DNA from: Tupaia tana
Lineage: Eukaryota; Chordata; Mammalia; Scandentia; Tupaiidae
Assembly (NCBI GenBank): GCA_026018925.1
Contig: JAKSZU010000012.1
Location: forward strand, 28,695,814 to 28,759,813
DNA length: 64,000 nucleotides
Direction: 5' to 3'
Part shown: positions 1 to 10,614 of the stretch, in pieces
How positions within the stretch are numbered: position 1 is the first letter of the stretch
How the letters are laid out: every line of letters starts with the position of its first letter
Notes under the pieces: model-generated
Databases searched by the model: none
Told to the model about the DNA's origin: nothing
The model's input: the letters and a program-made list of their open reading frames with translations, nothing else
Translations under genes and position numbers: made by a program

Positions 1-95
1 TCTGTCTTTCTCTCTTTCTCTGGCAAAACTCATGAAAAAACTAATTAATTAATTAATTAATTCTTTTAAAATAAATAAATAAATAAAAAGTAATA
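1..95 (+). repeat. SINE 3' tail (cut by window edge)
   Basis: CT-rich box, then an AT-rich tail with (ATTA)n and (AATA)n, as in family 2 copies elsewhere in the window. The head lies outside the window. Confidence 0.6.
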
Positions 96-220
96 GAAAG
101 AAAGAAGAACTGGTAGAGATGAGATTCACCCTGGGCCCCAGAGGGGTGAGGAGAATGGCAATAAGAAAAGCTAGAGCACTGGATTTTAAACGTGACTGCA
201 CTGAAATCACCAGGAGACTT

Positions 221-221
<1 letters not shown>

Positions 222-258
<37 letters not shown>
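222..258. repeat. (CA)n microsatellite
   Basis: About 18 perfect CA units, followed within 25 bases by a second short CA run (about 277-289). The rest of 96-371 is unremarkable single-copy-looking sequence. Confidence 0.9.
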
Positions 259-262
<4 letters not shown>

Positions 263-371
263 CGCTCGGCTCCACCACACACACACACAATGCTCAGATA
301 CAACAGAAAGCCAGATTTTCTGGTGTGGAGTTCTGCAGCATAATGATGCTGTTTTAAAACTCCCTAGGTTG

Positions 372-627
372 AACCAGCTGGTGATGTGGTGGTTAGGGAA
401 GCTGAATCCCACATAGACAACTGTGCAGTTTGAGGCCCAGATCCTCTGGCTTGGAAAACATGCTGGGTGCATGTGCATGTGTTCCCAAAATCCCCAGAGG
501 AGAACAGAGGAGAAGGAATCGTGGTATGACCATTTCCTCATAAGGAGAGCACTCTCTTGCTCTCGCTCTTGCTCTCCTCTCTCTCTCCCGATCAAGCACA
601 CAGCCCTCTAGCAAAAAAAAAAAAAAA
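372..627 (+). repeat. tRNA-derived SINE, family 3-like
   Basis: The head has a GTGGTTAGGGAAGCTG box. The body contains GGTGCATGTGCATGTG and CCCAGAGGAGAACAGAGGAG. A long CT box is followed by CCCTCTAGC and 15 A. Diverged copy. Confidence 0.75.
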
Positions 628-932
628 GCAAACTCGTCAGGTGTTTCTGATAGGATGTTAAGGTTGAAATCATTGTGCTAAAAAGAAAACCATTTCCTGT
701 AGAGGAAACACAATGAACGAACACCTAGCTCAATGGTGCCCAACTCTAGCTGTATATGAGAGTTCCTAAGCAGCCTTTTTTAAAAAATACTAATGCCAAG
801 GCCATAATTAAAATAAATCAGGACCTTTGCAATGTGATCTAGGAACTGGCTTTTTTTCCTTTTTCTTTTCATTTTTTTTTAAGTCTTCCCAGATTATTCT
901 AATGTGCACTCAGCGTTAAGAACCACTGACCT
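628..932. other. Intergenic, nothing recognised
   Basis: AT-rich sequence with short A and T runs. No coding similarity or structured repeat was seen. Confidence 0.5.
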
Positions 933-1140
933 AGGGACTAGCAGATGGTGTAATGGTCACGTCTCTGGACTCCCACATGGCTGACCGTGGTTCAAGTCTC
1001 AGACCCACGCTGGGCACATGTGCATGTGTGCCCAAAATCCTGAGAGAAGACTGGAGGAGAAGGGATCGTAGCATGACTATCCCCCTAGAGGGTGATTCCT
1101 CACTTTCTGTCTCTCGTACACTCGTACACTCAGAATGATC
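933..1140 (+). repeat. tRNA-derived SINE, family 1 (3' truncated)
   Basis: Head GGGACTAGCAGATGGTGTAA, B box GGTTCAAGTCTC, and the usual GC body. The CT box breaks off into CTCGTACACTCGTACACTC without the normal tail. Confidence 0.75.
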
Positions 1141-1229
1141 TGCCTGGGGGGGGGAAGACCAAATATGCCTAAGGGGAAAAATGAAAAATAAAAAATTTCT
1201 GTAGATTTTCATTATTGTAGGCAATGATG

Positions 1230-4200
1230 TCCACATCACTTATAAAGTTACCCAAATCTGTCCAAGAAAGCAGAGTTTGAAAGGGTAGGGAGGCCCACTG
1301 GGAGACTAGAGCCTGGTCTGGGCAGACCTCTTGGGTGAATCTGTGCTCAGGGCCTGAGGGAACCTTTGGAACTCTTTGGACTCTGTCTCCCATCACTCTG
1401 TGACCTGAGCTCACCCCATCCACCTGCCAGGAGACTAGAGCCTGATCTGGATGGGCCTCTCAGGTGAGTCCTGGCTCAGGGCCTGGGAGCAACTTTGGAA
1501 CTTTTGGTACACTGACCCACACACTAGCTTTGTGCAGCACACAAGTTAATGCTCTTCTCTAAGTTATACCTCCTTAGTTTGCTACCACCTTATCAAAAGC
1601 TGAACATTTGGTAGAGAAGCCAAGCATTTGAAGGTACCCATAACTGTTCTGACCTGGGAGACAGAGCCCTCCAATAGGAACACACCTGGGAACTAAGGTG
1701 TAATTTCCTCTACTAGCACTACAGAATCTACTCCAATAAATAGGGAAAAAAGTGAATACTGCATCAGATGACTAGGAACCAGCACAGACCTCAAAGAAAC
1801 ATGAGGAAACAAGGTGGTAACTCTTCTCCAGGTGAGTGTAATAGCCCCTCACTATCAGTGGACAGCACAGAGAAATGCAGAAAGAGAATTTCAAATATTC
1901 ATCATGACAAAACTTAATGAGATGCAAGAGAAAACAGACAATCAGTTCCAGGAAATGTGAAAATCATTTCAGGAGATGAAAGAGGAATTTCGTAAAGAAA
2001 TAGACACCTTATAAAAGAATCAAATGGAACTTCTGGAAATGAAGAATACAATATAAGAAATTAAAATCTCCTGACAGCAGATTAGACCGTGCAGAAGAAA
2101 GAATTTCTGATCTTGAAGCCAAAGTCTCCAGTATAGACCAAATCACCAAAAATAAAGAAAAAAAGAACCAAAAAAAGTGAGGACAACATACTGGAAATTC
2201 TAGGCACTATGGAACACCTAAATATCCATATAGTGGATTCCAAAAGGGGAAGAACCTGCTAAAGGCATAGAAAACCTCTTTCATTAAATACTATCTGAAA
2301 ATTTTCCAAATACAGAGAAACATGGAAAAATTGAAACCCAAGAAATAAAAAGGACCCCCAATAGAATCAACTCAAAAATATCTTCCCCCAGTACAAAAGC
2401 CAGGTTGGTAAAAATTAAAGACAAAGACAGTATTCTAAAAATGGCAAGGGGGAAATGTCAAGTTACTTATAAATACTATTCCTTTAGGCTAACATCAGAC
2501 CTCTCAACTGAAACAATGCAGGCAAGGAAAGGATAGGAAGATGTATTTAAAATATCAAAAGAAAAACAATTTCAACCAAGAATACCATATCCAGCAAGAT
2601 TATACTTCAAATGGAAAGAACAAAAAAAGTATTCTCAAACAAAAACTGAAAGAACTCACCAATAGTAGACCAGATCTACAGGAAGTACTGAGGGGAGTAT
2701 TGCCTCAAGATAACTAAAGAAAGACAAACAGAAGCAAGGGAACAAAAACCAACTGAGAAAATGGCTAACAAAATGACAGGGATAAATCTGCAAATATCAA
2801 TAACATTGAATGTTAATGGATTAAATTCTCCCATTAAAAGACACAGACTAGCTGAATGGATACAAAAACAGAAGCCATCTATATGCTGCTTACAAGAAAC
2901 ACACCTCATTGATAAGGACATATGTAGACTGAAAGTGAAGGACTGGAAAAAGATATTCAATGGAAATGAAAATCATAAAAAGGCTAGAATAGCGAAACTA
3001 GTATCAGACAAAATAGACTTTAAGATGAAAGATGTAAGAAGAGACAAAGAAGGACATTATATAGTACTAAAAGGACTTGTTCACCAAGAAGATATAACAC
3101 TTGTAAATATCTATGCACCCAACACTGGATCACCTAAATATATCAAAGAGAGACTGTTGGATCTCAAGGCAGTCATAGACTGCAACACAGTAATTGTAGA
3201 TTTCATCACCCCACTGACTCCTCTGGACAGATCATCTAGACAAAAAAATAAACAGAGATACAAGCTCTAAATGATACCATATATGAAATAGATTTGACAA
3301 ACATCTATAGAATATTTCACCCAACTACCACAAAATACACATTTTTCTCACCCCCACATGCAACATTTTGGAAGACTGACCACATGATAGGGCACAAAAC
3401 GAGCCTGTATAAATTCAAAGTTATAGAAACTATACCTAGCATCTTTTTTTTTACCACAGTGGAATCAAATTTGAAATTAACTACAGAAAGAGCCCTGGAA
3501 AATTCACAAACACATGGAAACTAAACAACCTACTCCTAAATGACTTTACAGCTATAGAAGAAATTAAGACTGAAATCAAAAGGTTCATAGAAACGAATGA
3601 TAATGAACAAACAAGTGTTCATAACCTATGGGACACAGCAAAAGCAGTCATCAGAGGGAAGTTAATAGCAATTAGTGCCCACAAGAGAAAGGCAGAAAAG
3701 TGGCAAATAAACAACCTAATGACATAACTCAGGGAACTGGAAAAACAACAATAAAAATTCCATGAAAAAAAGAAATAATAAGGATTTGAGCAGAAATAAA
3801 TGAAATAGAGACTAAAAGACCTATACAGAAAATAAATGAAACCAAAAACTGGTTCTTTGGGAAGATAAACAAAAATGACACACCATTAGCTAGATTAATC
3901 AAGAAGAACAGAGAAAGGAACCAGATAAATCAAGTCAGCACGGAAACAGGAGTTATTACACCAACATAAAAGAAATACAAAATATCAGAAAATACTATGA
4001 GAGAATATATGCCAACAAACAAGAAAGCCTAGATGAGTAGGACAAACTTCTGGACATGTATAACTTACCAAGATAGAACTAGGAAGAAATAGAAATAGAA
4101 AATAACAATAGAAATTGTTATGGACCAATAACAAGCAATAAGATTGAATCAATAATAAGTAGTATTCCACCAAGGAAGTGCCCAGGTCCCGATGGCTTTA

Positions 4201-5118
4201 CTTGTGAATTCTACAAAACTTTTAAAGAAGAACTAACTCTAATTCTCCTTAAATTATTTCTAAAAATTTAAAAGGAAGAAACCCTCCTGAATTCATTCTA
4301 TAAAGCCTCCATCATCTTAGTTCCAAAACAAGATAAGGACATGACAAAAAGAAAACTTAAGGCCCACATCCCTGATAAATATGTATGAAAAAATTCTCAA
4401 CAAGATATTAGCAAATCAGAGTCAACAACATATTAAAAAGATTATACACGATGACCAAGTAGGCTTTATTCCTAGGTTGCAAGGATGGCTCAATGTATGC
4501 AAAACAATAAATGTGATACATCACATTAACAAAAGGAAAGATAAAAACCACATGATTATATCAATCGATACAGAAAAAGCATTTGCTAAAATACAACATC
4601 CCTTAAAACTCAGCAAAATCGGCCTAGAAGAGACATTCCTCAACATAATAAAAGCCATCTATGAAAAAACCATAACTAACATCACACTGGATGCAGAAAA
4701 GCCACAAGCTTTTCCATTCAAAACTGAAATAAGACAAGGCTGCCCACTATCTCTACTCCTTTTTAACATAGCACTGGAAGTTCTAGCCAATGCAATTAGA
4801 TAAGAGAGTCAAATAAAAGGCATCCAAATAGAAAAAGAAATGAAATTACCTCTATTTGTAGTCTATATGATGCTATACATAGAAAATCCAAAAGGATCCA
4901 CAAAAAAACTCCTGGAAGTGATAATTGAATATAGTAAAGTGGCAGGATATGAAATCAACATACAAAAATCTATAGCATTTTATACACCAACAATGGACAA
5001 ACTGAGACAGAATTGAAGAAAGAAATCTTATTTACAATAACCACAAAACCAAGTCTAGTATCTAGAATACATAAAGAACATTTACATCTTAACTATAAAA
5101 GGATAAATAACCCAATTC
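1230..5118 (+). mobile_element. LINE-1, 5' part (5'UTR, ORF1, most of ORF2), decayed
   Basis: A nearly full-length L1 remnant. 1280-1520 holds two imperfect tandem units of about 130 bp (both with GAGACTAGAGCCTG and CTCAGGGCCTG), consistent with a monomer-type 5'UTR. 1900-2700 is ORF1-like (A-rich, coiled-coil coding character) with stops. ORF2 begins near 2761 with an endonuclease-type N terminus. The longest intact piece there is 169 codons (2761-3270). Reverse-transcriptase sequence is open at 4381-4803. Multiple stops and frameshifts make it non-coding. ORF2 continues after two insertions at 6482. Orientation is plus. Confidence 0.85.
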
Positions 5119-5330
5119 AAAAATGGGCAAAGGATGGGGTCAGCAGGTGGTGTGGTTGTTAAGGTTCTAGACTCCCGCATAACTGACCACGGTTCAAGTC
5201 CCAGACCTGGCAGCTTGCTTTCTATCTCTCTCTCTGTCTCTCTTTGGTAAGGGTATATGTCCTATAGCAAATTAAAAATAATAATAGTAATAAATTAAAT
5301 TAAATTTATAAAGAAAAATGGGCAAAGGAT
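5119..5330 (+). repeat. Family 2 SINE with 17-bp TSD, inside L1 ORF2
   Basis: The insert 5136-5313 has head GGGTCAGCAGGTGGTGTGG, B box GGTTCAAGTCCC, a CT box and an AT-rich tail. It is flanked by perfect direct repeats AAAAATGGGCAAAGGAT at 5119-5135 and 5314-5330, so it inserted after the L1 was in place. Confidence 0.92.
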
Positions 5331-5340
5331 TTGACCTCTT

Positions 5341-6481
5341 TTTTTTGTTATTATCTATTTTTTTTATTACATTGAATTACATACAGCTTTACAGTGTATT
5401 ACATTGCTTTTTCAAAAGGGAATGCCATGCATGTCAGTCAGTACAGAGACATTAATCTCCCCGCTTCAACATTCAATATCTTTCCTATGTTTCCCCCAAT
5501 CATTATTATTATTTTTCTAATTATTTTTTATGATAAACATGATTTTTTTTTCCAATTATCAGATCATAAAGTTCCCAACAATAGGAAACGTAGACTGCAC
5601 TCAGGGCTGGACCAAGGGTGGGTCTCGTGCAGCCCCGAAAATGTAGGTGAATCTCCATGGAACACAGTTTCAGGAACGCGGCTCAGGATAGCAGAGACGG
5701 CCATCAGCGGTTGCGGCACGTGGGGCAGATCCCGGCCACGGCCCGCGGGGGCAGAGCCCCGGCCACGGCACGCGGGGACAGAACCCGGCCACGGCACGCG
5801 GGGGCAGACCCCGGCCACGGCACGCGGGGGCAGAACCCTGGCCACGGCACGCGGGGCAGAGTCCGGCCACGGCACACGGGGCAGACCCCGGCCACGGCAC
5901 GCGGGGCAGAGTCCGGCCACGGCACACGGGGCAGACCCCGGCCACGGCACGCGGGGGCAGACCCCGGCCACGGCACGCGGGGGCAGACCCCGGCCACGGC
6001 ACGCGGGGGCTGACCCCGGCCACGGCACGCGGGGCAGAACCCCGGCCACGGCACGCGGGACAGGGCCCCGGCCACAGCACGTGGGGCAGAACCGGGCCAC
6101 GGCACGAGGGGGCAGACCCCGGCCACGGCACATGGGGACAGACCCTGGCCACGGCACGCGGGGACAGGACCACGGCCACGGCACGCGGGGGCAGGCCCCG
6201 GCCACGGCACGCGGGGGCAGACCCCGGCCACAGCACACGGGGCAGACCCCGGCCACGGCACGCGGGGACAGGACCACGGCCACGGCACGCGGGGGCAGGT
6301 CCCGGCCACGGCACGCGGGGCAGAGTCACGGCCACGGCACGCGGGGGCAGGCCACGGCCACGGCACGCGGGGCAGAGTCCCGGCCACGGCACGCGGGGCA
6401 GAGCCCGGCCAAGGCACGTGGGGGCAGAGCCCGGCCACGGCACGCGCGGCAGCGCCCGGCCACGGCACGCGGGGCAGGGAC
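5341..6481 (-). mobile_element. VNTR-containing composite non-LTR retroelement, TSD-flanked
   Basis: 1,141 bp inserted in L1 ORF2 and bounded by 15-bp direct repeats AGGATTTGACCTCTT (5326-5340 and 6482-6496). Read on minus, the order is: GC-rich VNTR (about 6480-5703), a ~180-bp non-repetitive GC-moderate segment (about 5702-5520), a ~180-bp AT-rich segment, and a poly(A)-like end (T-rich at 5341-5371 on plus). TSD plus A tail means L1-type mobilisation. The layout recalls hominoid SVA/LAVA elements, but I recognise neither an Alu-like nor a SINE-R part, and the VNTR unit differs. The insert contains no protein domain. Long open frames across the VNTR in both strands arise from its composition. 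The element is probably 5'-truncated within, or starts in, the VNTR. Confidence 0.8.
5703..6480. repeat. GC-rich minisatellite, about 29 units of 24-26 bp
   Basis: The unit is close to GGCCACGGCACGCGGGG plus GCAGACCCC, with variants in the G run and in GACC/GAGTC/GAACC. I counted about 29 GGCCACGGC-type cores between 5732 and 6476. A ~50-bp higher-order pair is visible at about 5846-5945 (a GCAGAGTCC unit followed by an ACACGGGGCAGACC unit, repeated). Very CpG-rich. It forms the 5' part of the composite element at 5341-6481. Confidence 0.95.
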
Positions 6482-7320
6482 AGGATTTGACCTCTTCAAA
6501 GAAGGTAAATGACAAGAATTAAAAAAGAAAAAAACAAAAACATGGAACATACTCAACAATAGCCTTTGAGGAACACAAATCAAAATCACAATTAAATATC
6601 CTTTCACATTCACTATAATGGCTAAAATAAAAAGGAGACAATAACAAGTGCTGGTAAGAAAGGGGAGAAATTAGAACTCTCATACTTTGCTGGTATGTAA
6701 AATGTTATAGCAACTTTAGAAAATAATTTGGCAGTTGCTCAGAATGTTAAACATAGAGTTACCATGTGACTCAGAAATTTTACTCCTAGGTATATACCCA
6801 GGAGAATTGAAAACATATGTACAAAAATATATACAATTTTTACTTTCAATTCCATTTTTTAATTTAGAAAAAGAAAACATTTGTTCACATGACTGTTTAT
6901 AGCAGCATTATTCATAATAAAAAAGTGGGAACCCAAACATCTATCAAATGATGGATGCATAAATACTATACAGTATATTCATATGATGTAATAGTATTCA
7001 GCCACAAAAAAGGATAAAGTATGTATACATGCCACTGGATGAACCTTGAAAGCATCATGTTAAGTAATTCCATTTCACTGTATGATTCCATATATATAAA
7101 ATATCCAGAATAGGCAATCCATGGAGACAGAAAGCAGATTAGTGGTTTCCAAGGGTTGAGAGAAGGGTAGAACGCAGAGTGACTGGTATAGTTTCTTTCA
7201 GGGGTGATGAAATGCTCTGAAATAAAACAATAGTGATGATTGCACAATCATGTGAGTATATTAAAAAGCACTTTTAAAGAGTGAATTTTATATCTCAATA
7301 AAGCTGTTATTAGAAGAATG
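6482..7320 (+). mobile_element. LINE-1, end of ORF2 and 3'UTR
   Basis: Continues the L1 of 1230-5118 after the two insertions: the ORF2 reading (AATGGGCAAAGGATTTGACC, split by insertions) resumes with TCAAAGAAGGTAAATGAC. 6700-7320 matches the usual old L1 3' end by memory (TATACCCAGGAGAATTGAAA, then ATCTCAATAAAGCTGTTATT near 7291). It was therefore a single L1 of roughly 4.7 kb after removing later insertions, with internal deletions. Confidence 0.85.
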
Positions 7321-8624
7321 AAAATAAACATGACTTCAGAAAAAAAAGAAAACACATTGGGATGAGACATGAATTTTATATGGAGCATGTTAAATTTGGA
7401 GTTGCTCTGGGGGAATATGGGGCATGTTAAATTTGGGGGTCCCTCTGATAAAGAGGCTATTAGATACAAGGGTCTCGGTTGCAGAGCCAGCGTCTGGCCT
7501 ATAGGTAGAGATATGTGAGTCACAAGTACCAGGAAAAGATGGGAGCCATGAAGACGGTGACGTCACACAGAGGATCTAAGGGAAGGGGGGAAAGGGTCAA
7601 GGAGGAGTGTTGGAGAAAAAAGCCCTACTCCTCCAAACACCCCTTCACTAGCTCCCAACATGCCCGTATCCAGACCCATTTCTGCTTGTGTTGATCTAGA
7701 GCCCACAGGGTCCCGAGGGGATATATTTTCATCTGGCCACCCTGGGACCCAGCTGACTGGCTATGTCAGAGCCTGAAAGGAAGCTTTCAGGAGGTTCCCC
7801 AGGGAGGAATGGGATGGTTTTAACTGCATTCAAGGAACTCAGACCTGGACTGGACTGGCTGTACCACTCTCATTCCATGTAAATCCTGGTGAGTAACAAA
7901 GTTAGTGCTTGGCTAGGCAGGGAGCCGAGGGGGAGTCTCTCTGAGTAAAGTAGGGACAGAGGTGGGCACAGGGGACAAAGGATCCCTGGAATGTTTTAAC
8001 TACCTGTAAATTCTCATCGTTAACCATACACAATAAGCTACTTTGCGACAGAAGCTTACATAGAAAGCTTTTTGGGTGGCATTATAAGTGAGAGAAGGAG
8101 TCCTTGCTTTCCCTCTTCTCTCTTCCCACACCTTTTCCTAGTCAGGCTTGCTTTGTGAATTTTCTTCATGGATGATTCTTAGATTTTCTGAGTCTTGTGT
8201 CTCTGATTCCTTGGTTCTCTGATCCTGTCATCCTAGGCAGGCACCAGGGAAGGGACGAACAAGGACAACCAAATGCCCTGCCTGCTTCCTGTCCCTGTGG
8301 TTGTCCCATCACCAAGGATTCGTCAAGAACCAGTTCCTGCCTTCCTTTCAGCTCCCTACACTTTGCCTGTGAGAGCCCCAGCCTGGGCAAGGGCGTCCGC
8401 CTCAGCAGGCATTGGATGCAGGCCCCCAGCTTCATAGCCTCCTGTCTTGCAGTCCAGGACAGCTTCAGAAGGCCTGGGGGAGAGCCAGCCATAGAAGAGG
8501 CACAACTTGCAGTCAGCATGGGCCAGAGTGGGGGTTTCAGTCAGCTTAGATTGGAGGGAAAGGGCTCTATGGATCTTGGCAGGTAAGCAATACTGAGGAA
8601 AAAAATAAAGAAATTGCTCATCTT
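7321..8624. repeat. Segmental duplication, copy A (upstream of OR gene 1)
   Basis: No gene was seen. 7725-7925 aligns by eye with 16485-16680: shared blocks include GTCAGAGCCTG, CCCCAGGGAGGAATG, TTAACT...GGAACYCAG, and AAGTCCTGGTRAGTAA-like sequence then GTGCTTGGC. 8165-8245 aligns with 18470-18545 (TTAGATT, then TTGGTTCTCTGATCCTGT). This supports duplication of OR plus upstream DNA. Confidence 0.6.
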
Positions 8625-8888
8625 GGGACCAGCAGTTAGCATAATGGCTATGTCGCTGGACTCCCACATAGTCGACCGCAGTTCAAGTCCCGGACCCGGT
8701 GCCTTAAACTCACGCCGGACGCATGTGCATGCGTGCCCAAGATCCTGAGAGGAGAATGGAGGAGAAGGGATTGCGGCGTGGCCATCCCCGCTAGGGGGTG
8801 ATTTCTCACTTTTTATCTCTCTGTCTCTGTCTGTCTGGCGAGCACATGCGCCCTATAGCAAAAACCTCTCCAAAAAAAAAAAAAAAAG
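8625..8888 (+). repeat. Family 1 SINE
   Basis: Full-length copy from head GGGACCAGCAGTTAGCATAA to 15 A. Diverged TSD: GAAATTGCTCATCTT before it and GAAATTTCTCAGCTT after it. Confidence 0.9.
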
Positions 8889-9637
8889 AAATTTCTCAGC
8901 TTCATTTCATCTCCATCTCCATACCATGAGAAAATAGCTTGAAACCAGAAAAGGTAGAAAAAGCATACCTGAAAGAACTAAAGCCCGTCATGGTAGGAGA
9001 CTGCCAAAATGTACTGTTCAGAGCTAGTGAAATTCAGATCTCTTGCTCCAACTCCTTACACATACTGAAATGATCTGAAGATGTTTTGCAGATTTTCCTC
9101 CAGAACATTCCTAAGAAACTTTTGGGAAAATCTAAAGTTTGGCAAAATGGGAGAAAAGAAGCTAACGTCAAATACTGACAGTTAAGTTTACAGGTGACCC
9201 CTGTCAAACACCTAAAAAAGGCTTGTGTGAACAGTGAAAAAAGATAAATGGTGATCTCTAAATATCTACATTTCAGTTCTGTTTTAATGAACTTACTAAA
9301 ACTGGAAGCACCTAACAATCTTGAACTCAGCAAATAATTACGGGGGTTAGCTTTCCTCAGTAAATCTTTCTCTCACTTGTCTCCCAACCTACATGCGGCA
9401 GAAACAGATCTTCACCCACGGTGCTTCTGAATCTTGTGCACAACTGTTTACAGCTCCTCCTTCTACTGACACCATTACCTGAAAGAGCCACACTTGTTTA
9501 CCTGCCTGTTCTCAATTCAGAACTGATCAGCAGTGCTTTTTGGACAAAATCTCAAGAAGGTTCTATTAAGGTTTTGTTAATTCTTCGATAATATTAAACA
9601 GTCCTTTGATTACTTTTAGTTTATGTAACTTCATAGG
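8889..9637. other. Intergenic, nothing recognised
   Basis: Moderately AT-rich, with no convincing coding or repeat signal. Confidence 0.5.
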
Positions 9638-9814
9638 GCCAGCCTTGTAGCCTAGTGGTTAAGGGAGCCAGATTCCACATTGCCAAGCAGACTTTGAATC
9701 CCAAACACAGCAGTTCAAAAAACATGCTAGGCACATGTGTGTACCCCAAATCCCAGCAGGACAGAAAATATGAAGAAGGAATTTTGGCATGAGCATGCCC
9801 CAAAGGGGGTGCTT

Positions 9815-9845
<31 letters not shown>

Positions 9846-9889
9846 GGCAAGTGCATATGCCCTCTGACAATTAAATAATAATAATAATC
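9638..9889 (+). repeat. Family 3 SINE
   Basis: Head AGGGCCAGCCTTGTAGCC with TAGTGGTTAAGGGAGCCAG, body CCCAAATCCCAGCAGGACAG, a (TC)n box and the tail CTCTGACAATTAAATAATAA. Confidence 0.85.
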
Positions 9890-10261
9890 TCATTTTAGTA
9901 TTCTAATATCCAATGCAACCACACGATAAGAGCTCCAAACTTTGAAATTAAAAGAGAAAAACAATACTTGTGCCTTCCTCAGACTGGATGCCAGGGTGGG
10001 AAATGGTTTCCCTTCAGCATTTCCCCTACATCTTCTCCTTGTGCTTTTTTTTCCCCTCTCCTTGGCTTGTAACCCATGACTTTCCATCTCCTCAGATCAG
10101 AAGAATGGAGAATATAACAAGAGCGGAAATAGTCTCAACGGACCAGGCACCAGTCCAGCCTGGGCCTGGTGGGTGTTAAAGACAGATAGTATTTGGGGAT
10201 ATGTTTCTTGAGCATACTGTAACCTGTGGTGTTCAGACCACTGCCTGTTGTTACTAGACTG

Positions 10262-10362
10262 CTCGGTAAGACGTGGACTCATTCAATGCTGTACTCCATG
10301 TACCTAGCATACGGCCCAGCACAAAGTAGGTACTCAGTAAAGATGTAAAAGGAAGAATAAAG
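10262..10362. repeat. MIR/L2-type relic
   Basis: CCTAGCATACGGCCCAGCAC then AAAGTAGGTACTCAGTAAA resembles the conserved end shared by MIR and L2 repeats. It lies about 120 bases before the OR gene 1 acceptor site. Confidence 0.5.
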
Positions 10363-10465
10363 AAATCTGTAACTTACAGAAACAAAGAAGCAAAATGAAC
10401 CAAATGCAGCTATAGAATGATGTGATTTCTTGAAACATACGATTAAATGGGGGGGAAATGACCTT

Positions 10466-10480
10466 CCATTCTCTCTCTAG
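10466..10480 (+). promoter_or_regulatory. Putative splice acceptor before OR gene 1
   Basis: Pyrimidine tract CCATTCTCTCTCTAG ends at 10480, 134 bases before the ATG. OR genes commonly have non-coding 5' exons spliced to a single coding exon. The equivalent site is kept in OR gene 2 (ends 20821). Inferred only. Confidence 0.45.
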
Positions 10481-10614
10481 GAACATAAGAGGCTCATGAA
10501 GGTTGCACCACTCAGTCCAGCCTGATGAGGCTGGGGCTGAAGAGGGCTGGGGACAGGACTCAGACAGCCTGCCCCTCTTCTCTCCCTGGAGACAGCCTGC
10601 ACTCCCAAGGGAAG

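Noticed and set aside
49..601. Frames through the (CA)n tract and first SINE
   Set aside because: Stop-free only because of the dinucleotide repeat and SINE composition.
2761..4803. Functional L1 ORF2
   Set aside because: Only separated open pieces remain (2761-3270, 3294-3524, 4381-4803), with stops between and two later insertions.
5703..6480. CpG island or promoter
   Set aside because: The CpG density is due to a minisatellite inside a mobile element. No gene starts nearby.
5394..6512. Long open frames (up to 372 codons on +, 281 on -) across the GC-rich VNTR
   Set aside because: Open in several frames on both strands with a repeated Arg/Pro/Gly-rich pattern. This is a consequence of stop-poor tandem units. 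No domain, and they run through a retroelement boundary.
8625..8700. tRNA genes at SINE heads (this and similar positions)
   Set aside because: A and B boxes are present, but the heads are part of repeated ~240-bp SINEs, lack a foldable acceptor stem with a proper 3' end, and are preceded by TSDs.
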